Below are positions 12,040 through 23,988 of a stretch of DNA of 64,000 bases, in pieces; within the stretch, counting starts at the first letter, position 1, and each line of letters starts with the position of its first letter. Source of the stretch: Siphonodentalium dalli (lineage: Eukaryota; Mollusca; Scaphopoda; Gadilida; Siphonodentaliidae); the NCBI GenBank assembly GCA_032622095.1, contig CP136067.1:39289549-39353548 (forward strand). The letters are read 5' to 3'. The notes under the pieces were generated by a model that was not told the DNA's origin, did not search any database, and saw nothing but the letters and a program-made list of their open reading frames with translations. The position numbers were made by a program, and so were the translations under genes.

Positions 12040-13388
12040 AGTGTATATACGTTTTCTCATGTACCATGTATTATAATGGCTGAGAATAATAAAGCATTAC
12101 TTACTTACTGGAGTTACATTATTACTAATCCAAATTAGAACATTGTAGAACATAGAACATGCGCACGATTATACGATTGTTGTACACCGTAATTATAATC
12201 GTCGTTGCTTTATATATGTGAAGTAATTTGTTTTTACCTCATGAATTTACAACTACGACTAGCTAAACGTAGTCATAACTCTTTCCTTGAGTTGCGAAAC
12301 GACACTAAGGGTACGTTCATACACTGGCAAGTTTACACGGTCTGTTTTGCAGGCATTTTCCCTCAGCAGCCCGCATGGTGCCAGAATATGATCTGAAACA
12401 TGCATATGAAATTCATCCGTACCACAGCTAAGTACATGGGAAGTAAAAGTTATGTAGTTCCACTAATAGCGATGCCATGTTACCTGTAAATGGCGTTCAA
12501 TTATATCACAATAATCAACCCTACGGCTATTTAAGGCAATTTGTTAGTAGCACCGTTAAACGTGGTACTACCGACATGTTACTCCTCATGTCGTTAGCTT
12601 TGGTAAATATGCATTTTATATGCATGTCGTCGTTCATATTTTGGCACCATAGGGTTTTCTATCAGAAAATGCCTAAAAAACATTCCGTGCAAACTTGCCA
12701 GTGTATGAACGAACCCTAAGGCCAAAAAGCTCATAAAAAACAAAACAAAACAACAAATAGTGATGTTTCCGTACAGGTATAGCGGACGTAATCATATTAT
12801 GGTTGGGCGAGCAAAAATTAATTAAATGTTGTTTGATTATATTGGCATAACATATGATATAATACGAAACAATGAGCACATTAGTGTGGTTGGGTATTTA
12901 TTGGAAGAGATTGATAAGCCTGATGGTATTTTTCATAAAAAACACTATCGTGATCAACCCGGCTGTTAAACAGGCTCGTATACATAAGGGCGCCACCAAA
13001 CCCCGAATTCCATTGCAAATAATGCGTATCGGCGACTGATATCGGCGACAATTTCACTACGACCAGAGAGCGATAAACGTGATGTGTTTTGTTTCCTTTA
13101 TTGCGTCCGTTAATTTTTTCGCAGTGTCGATACAACTATTAGGAGCGGTGGTTTTGGACTGTATTGGGGCGGGCGGGTTACCGGAAACATAAATTATTTT
13201 TTACATGTCTAATGATACTAATTTCGACAAAACTCCAACATACCAATCAGGTTTTCCCTTTCGAAGAGATGAAGGAATAAAACTATTGCAGCTGAATTTA
13301 CATTTATACTAAGGAAATTTAGAACAAATGTTCAATGACTTATACCGTGTGTTTACACATGTATCGCTCAATGGGGATATATACATAC
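12040..13388. repeat. 1349-bp tandem duplication, copy 1
   Basis: Every stretch I compared recurs 1349 bases further right with no difference, from agtgtatatacgttttctca at 12040 to the word atatacatac at 13379-13388. It contains a complete Harbinger-like MITE (12309-12716), so the insertion preceded the duplication. Confidence 0.93.
12309..12716. mobile_element. Harbinger-like MITE with long terminal inverted repeats (copy 1)
   Basis: The ends GGGTACGTTCATACACTGGC and GCCAGTGTATGAACGAACCC are inverted, and the similarity extends for about 200 bases on each side, so the whole 408-bp element folds back. It is flanked by TAA on both sides (12306-12308 and 12717-12719), a 3-bp TWA-type target site as used by PIF/Harbinger elements. 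No transposase is encoded. Confidence 0.75.
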
Positions 13389-14737
13389 AGTGTATATACG
13401 TTTTCTCATGTACCATGTATTATAATGGCTGAGAATAATAAAGCATTACTTACTTACTGGAGTTACATTATTACTAATCCAAATTAGAACATTGTAGAAC
13501 ATAGAACATGCGCACGATTATACGATTGTTGTACACCGTAATTATAATCGTCGTTGCTTTATATATGTGAAGTAATTTGTTTTTACCTCATGAATTTACA
13601 ACTACGACTAGCTAAACGTAGTCATAACTCTTTCCTTGAGTTGCGAAACGACACTAAGGGTACGTTCATACACTGGCAAGTTTACACGGTCTGTTTTGCA
13701 GGCATTTTCCCTCAGCAGCCCGCATGGTGCCAGAATATGATCTGAAACATGCATATGAAATTCATCCGTACCACAGCTAAGTACATGGGAAGTAAAAGTT
13801 ATGTAGTTCCACTAATAGCGATGCCATGTTACCTGTAAATGGCGTTCAATTATATCACAATAATCAACCCTACGGCTATTTAAGGCAATTTGTTAGTAGC
13901 ACCGTTAAACGTGGTACTACCGACATGTTACTCCTCATGTCGTTAGCTTTGGTAAATATGCATTTTATATGCATGTCGTCGTTCATATTTTGGCACCATA
14001 GGGTTTTCTATCAGAAAATGCCTAAAAAACATTCCGTGCAAACTTGCCAGTGTATGAACGAACCCTAAGGCCAAAAAGCTCATAAAAAACAAAACAAAAC
14101 AACAAATAGTGATGTTTCCGTACAGGTATAGCGGACGTAATCATATTATGGTTGGGCGAGCAAAAATTAATTAAATGTTGTTTGATTATATTGGCATAAC
14201 ATATGATATAATACGAAACAATGAGCACATTAGTGTGGTTGGGTATTTATTGGAAGAGATTGATAAGCCTGATGGTATTTTTCATAAAAAACACTATCGT
14301 GATCAACCCGGCTGTTAAACAGGCTCGTATACATAAGGGCGCCACCAAACCCCGAATTCCATTGCAAATAATGCGTATCGGCGACTGATATCGGCGACAA
14401 TTTCACTACGACCAGAGAGCGATAAACGTGATGTGTTTTGTTTCCTTTATTGCGTCCGTTAATTTTTTCGCAGTGTCGATACAACTATTAGGAGCGGTGG
14501 TTTTGGACTGTATTGGGGCGGGCGGGTTACCGGAAACATAAATTATTTTTTACATGTCTAATGATACTAATTTCGACAAAACTCCAACATACCAATCAGG
14601 TTTTCCCTTTCGAAGAGATGAAGGAATAAAACTATTGCAGCTGAATTTACATTTATACTAAGGAAATTTAGAACAAATGTTCAATGACTTATACCGTGTG
14701 TTTACACATGTATCGCTCAATGGGGATATATACATAC
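13389..14737. repeat. 1349-bp tandem duplication, copy 2
   Basis: Second, apparently identical copy in direct orientation, directly adjoining the first. Perfect identity means either a very recent event or an assembly duplication. Confidence 0.93.
13658..14065. mobile_element. Harbinger-like MITE (copy in the second tandem unit)
   Basis: Exact second copy, carried along in the 1349-bp duplication. Confidence 0.75.
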
Positions 14738-14949
14738 ACGACACCGATACTGTTCGCATACAATATGACTTTGGCGTGTTCAACTGTAGAATAATAAGAG
14801 TGTTGTATATTTAGGTAAACATGACTTCTTTCGCAGATAGCCGCTTCCATGCAGTATACTAGAAGTGTACGCACTATATAATATATACGGTCTTGATACA
14901 TCTTTAATACCGGAATGTGGTCATTCACGGACTCGTGGTCGCAATATAT

Positions 14950-15055
14950 ATATATATATATATTAATTATATATAAGAGAATAGTAGAATAAATTGGCTT
15001 AACAATATTTACCTTAAACTTGTAAGCCAGTGTATTCTCTTATATATGTGAGCTA
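14950..15055. repeat. 'AAGAGAAT..TTGGCTTA / CTTGTAAGCCAGTGTATTCT' repeat
   Basis: Short copy of the family found at 9548 and 23915: tatataagagaatagtag at the left, cttgtaagccagtgtattct and cttatatatgtgag at the right, an imperfect palindrome. Confidence 0.55.
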
Positions 15056-15143
15056 CTTATCACTGCGTATTTAATGAATAAAGTGTCTTATTCGATGGAA
15101 GGACATGCCTTTAAATTACTAGGTCATGAACAATCACATAATG

Positions 15144-15282
15144 ATTAACTGTCATGTGGACTGTTTTTATGGAGCTGTAACCGTGAGGTAAGTGGTCATA
15201 ACTTGTCGGGTTTTACATACATAGTTATGACCACTTACCTCACGGTTACATCTCCACAAAAATATTCCACATGACAGTTAAT
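15144..15282. repeat. Palindromic foldback element with arms of about 60 bp
   Basis: attaactgtcatgtggac ... gtgaggtaagtggtcataac is inverted as gttatgaccacttacctcac ... ccacatgacagttaat, with a short loop (ttgtcgggttttacataca). Near-perfect, so likely young or maintained. Confidence 0.82.
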
Positions 15283-16049
15283 CCTTATATTTATATACAT
15301 TTAGCGAAAAAGCCACTTTTGCAAATGTATTTATATCGAAAAGTGTATCGTGACAAAACCAGCCCAAAATATCCCATAGCACCCTTGGCAAAAGTTAACA
15401 GGAACAATTTCTCTTTATATTGAAACCCGATGATTTATTAAGTCAATCCTGTGCGAGTCCATGCAAATGCGCCCAAAACATTACGCGTTCGTCTTTCCAA
15501 ACCCAATGACGTGTCGATGTTGTTATGAGGCTGCAGTTATTAGCTGTTGCGCATTCACCGAGAAATAATTGCAACTAGCCACGTGGGTGCCGACTAATCG
15601 GAATGCTGGATTTAGTGAAGATCAAACTTATAGTATGTAAATATACTCGGATAACAAACAGTATGGTCAGTGGGAACGAAATTGTTCTGGTTACACTGGT
15701 GTGCAACCTAGAAGGTTACACTTATAAGTGTGGACACAGATTTCTTTAACGCGGAAAACACATAAAAGTCTGTAAAATCATTATAACGTATATACTTTGT
15801 TCTTTAATATTTTCATTACCAATAACCCTTGTACGTGTAAAAGGAGATGTTGTATTCTGAAACTAGTGTTATGTAAATTGCTGTTATCGCTATAATTACT
15901 GAACAGAACAGTAGCATTTCAAATAAGATAATTAAATGAGGAATGTGAGTGCTCGAAAATTTAATATTTCCATAACAATGGTTTTAAACATGGAACATAT
16001 AGTTATTGGGCAATTATTAATAATGAAAATAAGAACAATGTATACCTAT

Positions 16050-16110
16050 ATATATTAGATGATAAGTTCAACAAACGACCATAGGGCGTCTGTTGAACTT
16101 ATTATCTGAA
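16050..16110. repeat. Short palindrome, GATAAGTTCAACA family
   Basis: gataagttcaacaaacg and its inverse gtctgttgaacttattatc flank a 10-base loop. A related palindrome (agttcaacaaatgg ... ttgttgaac) lies at about 44585-44618. Confidence 0.55.
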
Positions 16111-16462
16111 CATTTCCCGCCAATGCACTTGTATTCGATGGTGCAGGGGGTCACATGCATTCTGTCAGATTCTGGACACATTACTCCCAATGCAAAATTT
16201 GCCAGCCAAAGGCAACTGAGGACCCGAGGACTGTGATTAAAATACGACGAACTGTGGTTTTAAATGGTTTTAATAACAATGCACATAACACACAATTCCA
16301 ATATAATCAGCCTGCTAAAATCACACACCATGAAATTCAGAAAAAGTAATAAATCAGTCAACACTCGCTAATAAAATTTATTTATAAAGAGACAACATCC
16401 ATATCTACAGGTTACTCCGATTTATTAATCATCAGTGTGTGACACCAGTATATCTACACATC

Positions 16463-16858
16463 AGGGACACCATAGTTCATACGCTGGCATGCAAGTTTGC
16501 ACGGTGTGTTTTTGCGGGCATTTCGCCATAGAAAACCACATGGTGCCATAATATGAACTGAATCGTGCACATAACATGCATCTTTACCAAAGCGAAAGAC
16601 ATGAGAAGTAACATTTATCTAATTCCACTTGTAACAGTGCTATTGGAATTTGCCTTCAACTACCTGTATGATTTATTCTTGCGAGATAATTGCATGATAT
16701 TTACAGGCAAATTCCGGTAGCATCGTTACCAGTGGAACTACATAGTTTTTACTGTGCACGTAGCTAGCTGTGGTATCGATGCACTTTATGTGCTTGTTTC
16801 CGTTCATATTATGGCACCATTTCGTTTTCTACGATAAAATGCCTGCAAACCATTCCAT
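16463..16858. mobile_element. Harbinger-like MITE, older diverged copy
   Basis: catagttcatacgctggc, gcaagtttgcacggtgtg and accacatggtgccataatat at the left, with inverted counterparts ttcatattatggcaccattt and aaatgcctgcaaaccattcc at the right. Same family as 12309-12716 but with many differences, so it is an independent and older insertion. Confidence 0.65.
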
Positions 16859-17147
16859 TTATTATATGACTATCGTTTTTCTTCCCACAATACCACATAG
16901 TAAAGCGATAATTTCCCGACCATCGGATCAGCTACAGTATCATCCAATGTCATACAACCCTCCACTGTCTCGCACACTGCGCATGTCCGTAAATGCCGGA
17001 CGATTTATTATACAAAAAGCAGAGTTCTTCTTGATTCTAGTCACAAGTGGCCTACATGTGGTTTCATTTCATAATTAATTGTGATTTTGTGCATTTTAAA
17101 TAAAAAGCATGTCATATAATAAACCTGTTAATATTGCAGTAAATTGT

Positions 17148-17245
17148 TCTGGGATTCGCATCACGTCTCGTTGAAGAGGTCGGATCGCTGGATCAAACGC
17201 CTGAGCGATCTGACCTCTTCAGCTCGACGTGATACTTCGCCCAGA
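17148..17245. repeat. GC-richer palindrome with arms of about 45 bp
   Basis: tctgggattcgcatcacgtc, gttgaagaggtcggatcgct and their inverse agcgatctgacctcttcagc, gacgtgatacttcgcccaga. The loop is about 13 bases. It stands out from its AT-rich surroundings. A short frame is open across it. Confidence 0.75.
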
Positions 17246-17655
17246 CAAATTCACTGCAGCGATAACATGTATGTATCCATATGTTATGTCAACAAACAAA
17301 TTACCAAAGAATGCTCATTGCAACTATACTCTGTGCTGACAGGTACCTAAATATTCAAATCAAAGGTTGAGTGATACCAAACTATTGAACATGAATTCTA
17401 CAAAGTATATATATTTCAGTTCCCTGTAGTAAGAAGCTCGTCGATAGTCATAATGGGACCATGCACCAACCCCTCTTTTAATACGCCGAATTCCATGTGT
17501 TTTAGAGTCGTACGCGCCTTATCCCGAGGTATGGTTTGGCGAATTCTATATAGTTAAAAAGGACAAATATTGAGAATGAATTAAAACATGGAGGTATGTC
17601 CACTTACTCTCTTGTGATCTACATGTAGTGTAATAGCCACCCATAATCCGCCTTT

Positions 17656-18476
17656 AAAATGGACTGTCAAATAAAATACATGATATTGGAAGAAGCTGCA
17701 TCTCCGAGGGGGGGGGGGGGTGTCATACACCACCGACACACATGACTCTGTATCCTGATAAATGTTCGCGCCCCTCGTTAATGTATAATCTTAATTGTAA
17801 ACGATTATGCAAGGGGGGGGGGGGTAATCAACCTTATATGGAACACACACCGTGATTATGGCTGGTACTTATATATATTTAATAATCTGCTTTCAGGATT
17901 AGGCAGACCAACCCCAACAGCCAGCATTAGACAGACACATATGCATATGTTCTTTTTCAAAACTGATTTCATAATATTACTGCCGATAATCCATACCAGA
18001 AACCATTTCAAAATATACTCAAAAATAAGACATAAATACTTAGTGTCTGCTTAACTTATTTATATATACATTGTATATCATACAACATTCCAACAAATTC
18101 TGCATTCAGTTTTATAATTCAGGAACATTTTGCTGCCGAAGTCCATTATATTTGAAGTTGAGTTGTTGACATATTGGAGTTACCGATATATTTCCATTTT
18201 CTGTATTTAATTGACGTTTGACAAATGTCCCTGTTTGACCCAGTACATGAATTATAATCATGAGAAAATAAGGCGGACCAAATTATGTCTGCCTATTATA
18301 GCGGTCTGCCTAGTGTATTTTCGACCTAAGTCGTAAAGCAGAATTGTTTTTATGGCTCATACACCACCGACACACAGGACTCTGTATCCTGATAAATGTT
18401 CGCGCCCCCCTGACTAATGTATAATCTTAATTGTAAACGATTATGTAGATGTAAAATACATGCTATTGGATATTAT
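17656..18476. repeat. Locally duplicated 90-bp block plus G homopolymers
   Basis: acaccaccgacacaca, ctctgtatcctgataaatgt, tcgcgcccc and ataatcttaattgtaaacga occur at 17727-17815 and again at 18358-18447. aaaatacatg(a/c)tattgga also occurs beside each block, but on opposite sides. G runs of 12 to 13 lie at about 17709 and 17814. Confidence 0.6.
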
Positions 18477-18639
18477 ATATATATACCTTTATTTCCTCCG
18501 TGATACAGGGAGCTTATAGTTTGAATGACAATAAACAAGAATAATACAAAGAAAATTAGTATTTACAAACTTTTTAACTCGAAGAAAAGCAAACGTATAT
18601 ATATGTACACCACACAAACATGCCATCGCATGCCCACAT

Positions 18640-18663
18640 ACACACCACCACCACCACCACCAT
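18640..18663. repeat. (CAC)n microsatellite
   Basis: About seven CAC/ACC triplets in AT-rich intergenic DNA. Confidence 0.7.
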
Positions 18664-21242
18664 TAGTTATTCACATACGCACACTATTGTAGGAATCAGG
18701 GAGCTAAATGTGTTCTAGAGTCGGGGAGCGAGTACACCGTGGAATACTAAAGGTGAAGGTAACTGAAGAATGACCTTCACCTGATACATGCGACACGTTA
18801 TTAAAGGATGACATCGCGTTTATTTGATTTGTACATAATATCTAAATAATTTAAACTGGTGAATGAATGGGGGAATGGATTTTTGTGAGCGGGAAATTTA
18901 TTTAACTAGCGTCTGTAGTTCTGGGTTTTTTCCAGATCAAATTTGGCTGCGAGATAGCCCTGTCGTAGACTTGGGGATTTATTTTAAAAAGTAAACACAT
19001 GACCTATGATTTTTCTTGCATTTTCGTGATCAACTGGTGTCAATATAGCTGGGTAAACATCACTGGTATGGCCTGCAGGCTTCAATTCAGTGAATTTGGC
19101 CGAAACGTTAACGCTTTCGCATATGGGAAACCATTTAGATCAGTGATTCCTGTACATACACACTCTTAAAAACGTTATGGAATACTGTACACCTGCTATC
19201 CAGCCACGTCTGGCAGCTTACGTATACGTTTGAAATAATTTCGCTTTCTTCGGTTACTTCGTTGTATAGTTTCTATTCCTTCGCTTGATTCGGGTTCGGA
19301 TTTACAAACGCGTTCGACATTTTTCGCTTTCGTCGCTTGTTTACCAATGTATTATACACACGCATCCGCTGTGGCATAAACATGATTCCATAATACACAT
19401 ACACACACATATGTACACCTACATATACACACCCACACACACGCTCAGTCATATTTCAGGAGAGCGGATCTCGAATGAATTGTAACTAAATGTATATCTG
19501 ACGACCACAAGGAGTTTGATAACATATGGATATTATTGATAATAATAGTTAGTTATACACTGGTTAGCTCTACTTCGAGTTAATGCACCGTACGGCTTCC
19601 GGTCTGCCTTGATCCAGATATTATACATTCGCAGTTTTTCATTGGCCTTGACCTTTCGCGCCAAATTCGTGATATTGCAATTTTAGTTTGACAGTCAATC
19701 GATTTTTTGTTTTGCAGTCGTTGAGCTGTTTTGAGCTTTTAAAAACATTTGAGCCTTTACCACGCCGAACAACATGGTGCCGAATCTAGAAAGTTAGTTA
19801 CGTGATCACTAACAATACCGCGGCGTGGTAGAATGTACGAATTGTTTCGAAATTGTGCGAAAATTGTGCGAATTGTTTCGAAAAAGTGTAACTGTAATTG
19901 GACGGAGACAGAAATCAGATGGAATTTGGTGATAGAAGAAAATGGACTTTCATTCTGACGGTGAGTTCGATTACGGGAGTATGGACGATGATGTGCTATA
20001 GATAGTGATATCAAATATTTCACATAAGAGTTGAGATATGTAGAACAATCACTGTTGTTGGAAAAATGCCTCTACACCAAACTGTTGAAGTTGACTATTG
20101 GAGAAAAGAGGTCCAAATGATATGTAATCAGTTCTGAATGTGCACGCGTATGAACAGCATTATCCTCAAAGTCATGCCATCGTGTTGAGTCTCAGTCCTA
20201 TCGTTTACATTCGGAGGTACCAATAAAGCAATGGTGAACATTCCCGGATTGCTTCACCAATGTTAAGCTGTGCCAGTGCCACACTTCTAGATAACGATGT
20301 GACTACCGCAAGGAGTTCGATAACATATTTCAGATTATGGTGCATGTATTTATTTAACATCCTTGTGTCGGGTAAGTCCAATCCTTGATTATGGTTTTCG
20401 TTGATAATATGACTATCATAATGATGTTTAAGTGTGATATAAACGATAGTTTTGGGCCATTTGCATTACCGGGTAACTTAATAGGGAGTGGGTCGTTGAC
20501 GTACAACGCACTTTCAGACAGATTTCCACTCAGTTGTTTAAAGAGGTACTGTACGCCAAATGTTGTTGTTGGTTTTTATAGTCTCCGAGTCGGAGAATAA
20601 GGTAACAATGTGTTCATTATTTGAAAGTCTGTTGAGTACGAAGTAGTGTTACGGATGACAAATTTACCGGAATGCAAAAATACAAATTGTCGTTGTCGAG
20701 TAATTTGTGTACAGTTTTCAACCTAATGAAACAAATAAAAGTTATATTATATACATAGTAGTCCCATATAATCATTTAAGTTATTGTATCGTCGCCAGTC
20801 AGTGAGTAGCTTGAGTGTTCTCCCCGTATCATCATAATATTTTAAGCGATCGTGTGTGCGATCGGTTTAACAAGCCAGTATCCCTCATTTATTTGATTTG
20901 ATTACGTAAATTCGTAATTTAATTGACGCCATTTTATGGCTCCAGTCATAAATTCAATTTATATCAAATTATTAACTTTTAAATTATTAAATTTTAAGAT
21001 AGCCTATTAACCTGAGCGTTTACAGAATACATCTTCGACTCAAATTACTTATGTTTCTCTATATTATCGATATTAGATCGTTGTTGTCACCGGAAATTTA
21101 ATGCAAATGGCGTACAGTACCCCTTTAAAGGAGACGGCTATTAACTGTTAGCGTGAGGTGCATGTATTCAACCGAATGACAGTAATTTGATATACAGTAT
21201 AACCGGAACTACTTCTTCTTGTTGATGCCAAGCGAGAGTTGA
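18664..21242. other. Intergenic and 3' flank of the minus-strand gene, no gene seen
   Basis: No exon could be supported. The words ccacaaggagtttgataaca (19506) and ccgcaaggagttcgataaca (20307) suggest a weakly conserved dispersed repeat. The remainder before 21243 is expected to hold the 3' UTR. Confidence 0.35.
20888..20893 (-). terminator. Possible polyadenylation signal of the minus-strand gene
   Basis: AATAAA on the minus strand, about 350 bases after the stop at 21243. It is the first exact hexamer I noticed downstream. AT-rich DNA makes chance matches common. Confidence 0.25.
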
Positions 21243-21399
21243 TCAATCAGTCCAACTATTCAACCTGGTGGAGACAGGAGCTTGGATGCTGAGTCCTGAG
21301 TTGTAGTCGATATCATGCAACGATACCATGCTGTTTTTAGATTTGTGGGGGGAACATACATTCCCGGGACCATCATTCGCAACTCTTGGTTTCTTGATG
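21243..21399 (-). CDS. VWDE-like minus-strand gene, last exon: cytoplasmic tail and stop
   Basis: Read on the minus strand, the exon follows ctctccacag and begins with the last base of a split codon (C), then IKKPRVANDGPGNVCSPHKS. It includes NSMVSLHDIDYNSGL, ends APVSTRLNSWTD, and stops at 21245-21243 (TGA). It aligns with the tail exon of the plus-strand paralog (RVSMQAFDEY..., PPVSTKINL). The tail is about 51 residues, hydrophilic, with one tyrosine (DIDY). Conservation of the S/T-R/K-hydrophobic-N end in both paralogs suggests a binding function, but no known motif is evident. Confidence 0.8.
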
Positions 21400-23417
21400 C
21401 TGTGGAGAGAATGTAACATGCAGTTGATGGTCAGTTCCTCACAACTGAACATTTGAAATATATGGTTCTATAATATCGTTATTCCCATTCATATATGTGT
21501 ACCGAATTGTACATGAACACAAAATAACGCTGATACATGTTACGTTACCATGTTCATTGTGTATACTATGGAATACTGTGTATACTATAGATTCGGCTGT
21601 CAGCCGATATGGCTTATATTTGCCGTCTCCACCAGTGACCGTATCATTGATATATATATATTTATGAAATGGTTGTAGTACGCGTGTTGGTGTGCATTTA
21701 CAGATTTTATCTTTTTTTACTACGATCACACTATTTTTATTAATATACATTACTAAAACGTACTATTGTGAATTTCCCCGTTAAACTGCGCTTTAAAATA
21801 CAAAACCCCTTCTCTGAATATTGCCTACGAAACTAGCAACTAGCTCTCTTACGTTAAACTGCGCTATACAATACACAACCCCGTCCCTGAATAGTATCTA
21901 CGAATCTAGTTCTCTCACATGTACCTATTGCATATTGTGCATATAACACGCATTATGTATATATATGTATACATTATAGAAATGTAACTTGTTGAGAAGG
22001 TACAACAAACGCATGAATCTTCCCTGAACTGATATAAATTGTACATCACACTGTTTCACTCTCAATATTTAGTTTAACTTGTAAATATATCTATACATGT
22101 GACTTGCGATTGAGATGGCATACCGAATAAATTAGCCTGTCTAAATCTTACTTCATTTAAACATGCACACCACAAGTATATTGACGAGAGCTGCTAAACG
22201 GAAACAAATTGATGCCTTTAATTTTTTGCCTGGGCGATGATGGGAAGACGGCCATAAGGTCACACCACCGCCCGGATTATGTGTGTACACTGTATTTGTA
22301 TTTCTATTGCTGACCTTGTATTTTATATGTACATGCTTTATCCAATAAATTATTCATTCATGGGATACGGTGCTGTGGTGGTTAGTACATTATGTGAACC
22401 AAGAAGCGACCGGTTCTCACTAAATGTGCCCCAACGACCACATGGGCGTATCCCCTAACAACACACACCAACTATGCATTAATTTCGTATATTTAATAGT
22501 TTCTTGATGATTTATTCCCATAAAAGCTGAAAGTATTATTATTTATTTTCACAAAATATGCCGAGAAATTGAGACTAGCGAACGCAGCACATTAAGTCAG
22601 CCCAATATAAGATTTCCAAGAGCATAGTAACGATTATGTGATCGATATAAACAACTGGCGTCAAATGTAGTTCGACTGAACTTTTAAAAGCACACCCAAT
22701 TATTGTGTTGACGTGACAGAGTTAATACGAACATGCATTGATTCTGTCTCTCCCTCTCTGACACAGTTACAGGTATGTAATCTCCCCTCACCATCTCTCT
22801 ATTCCAATGTATTATACATCTACTTCTCTCTCGCGTCCTTCTACTTCTCTACTGTTCACTTATAACTTCAGTCTCTATCACGTGTTACCGCACGTTTCTC
22901 TCGTAAATAAACTATGAAACAACCCATCAAGTCTACTGTTTGTTGTCATTATATAGCTATTGTTACAACCTATGTCTTTGCTCTTGTCAATGTTTTGTGT
23001 GTTTATATTCTGTATCTTGAAAATGAGGAGATGATATTATTGTAAGTGGCAGCAATTGTCATCCCATCCCTTTTGCCCTTAATATTTTTTTGATTATGCA
23101 GCGAGCAAATAAAATACGTTTAACCTATACTGTAGATAACAACAGTTACATTTGAACATCTTAATATAAATTTGTGTCGCCCGTGTAAACGTAAGATGTT
23201 ACAGAGCTTACATGATGCATGTTTTACAGACAGCCACAGGCAAATAGTTGTTATAAATCAAACCGTGATATACACGTCTCCACGAAATTAAGATATACGC
23301 TATCGAACTGCTGGAAAGGCGTATGCAAAGTTTACGCGAATAAATAATCTCCGGTTCACCCAAAACTAAGAGTAGGTCCCTACACTATTTTCAGTGTACT
23401 CACGAGTTATCACTATA
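21400..23417 (-). other. Intron of the minus-strand gene; possible retroelement tails
   Basis: Between the tail and membrane exons. A pyrimidine-rich stretch (22740-22920) and two stretches ending in AATAAA-like tails (near 22350 and 23110-23125, caaataaaatacgtttaa) resemble 3' ends of retroelements, without coding sequence to prove it. Confidence 0.3.
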
Positions 23418-23572
23418 CAGTAATGCACTAAATAATCGACTCCTTAACCACAGCAGAATTATGGGTAATTTTTCATGATTTACTTTCCTGAGAGCCATAT
23501 TTCCGAATAAATCCTGAAAAATTACCCATAATTCTGCTGTGGTTAAGGAGTCGATTATTTAGGGCATTACTG
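23418..23572. mobile_element. TA-flanked palindromic MITE, 'CAGTAATGC' family, copy 1
   Basis: The ends CAGTAATGC and GCATTACTG are inverted. The arms continue through ataatcgactccttaacc and acagcagaattatgggtaat with a core gccatatttccga. TA lies on both sides, a Tc1/mariner-like target. No coding capacity. It ends 23 bases from the donor of the membrane exon. Confidence 0.82.
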
Positions 23573-23594
23573 TAGTTACAAGGCTAACACTAAC

Positions 23595-23691
23595 CAAAAC
23601 AGTTTGATAAGAATGAGACATGTGACAATCACCACAAGACATCCAATCACACCACTGACACCAGCAATAATTGCTCCAACGTTCGTTGAAT
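23595..23691 (-). CDS. VWDE-like minus-strand gene, transmembrane exon
   Basis: On the minus strand a ttcacttcag acceptor precedes D-STNVGAIIAGVSGVIGC, then LVVIVTCLILIKLF. This is one hydrophobic helix (about residues 793-816 of the visible protein) with a basic residue on the inner side. The donor is tg|gttagt, as in the paralog. Retention of this intron would add W-LVLAL and a stop, giving almost no tail. The first of three TA-flanked MITE copies lies directly next to the donor (23572 downward). Confidence 0.88.
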
Positions 23692-23914
23692 CTGAAGTGA
23701 ACATATACAATAGGATTAAAGAAGACAATATTTACTGTCAACAATACAACAATGCAACGCAATGAACATTTTCTTATTAAGTATTAATTTTCACCTTAAG
23801 GCAAACAATTATAATATATCACTATTTTTCATTGTGCATGATTCGATGGTTTCAAGGACCAGCACTGATCAGCTCTACATGGTGGCATTCTTTGGAATAT
23901 GTTGTCTCCCATAT

Positions 23915-23988
23915 AGGGGGCCTCGCATATATAAGAGAATCCATTGGCCTAGCAAAATTTAACTTGACCTTGTAAACCAGAGTATTCT
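23915..23988. repeat. Left part of interrupted 'GGGAGCCTCG' repeat, copy 2
   Basis: gggggcctcgcatatataag, agagaatccattggcc and gaccttgtaaaccagagtat. The continuation (cttatatattcgaggctccc) is found 2.9 kb away at 26880, after the foldback element. Together they match the layout of copy 1 at 9548. Confidence 0.7.

Noticed and set aside
12205-14484. Pairs of identical short frames in the tandem duplication
   Set aside because: They are identical only because the DNA is duplicated. The frames run through the palindromic MITE and its flanks.
22355-22440. tRNA-like or SINE-head sequence (gtgctgtggtggttagtac)
   Set aside because: An A-box-like word is present, but no complete cloverleaf or convincing B box could be built.
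22706-22971. Solo LTR with TGT...ACA ends and an AATAAA inside
   Set aside because: No target-site duplication and no second copy could be seen.
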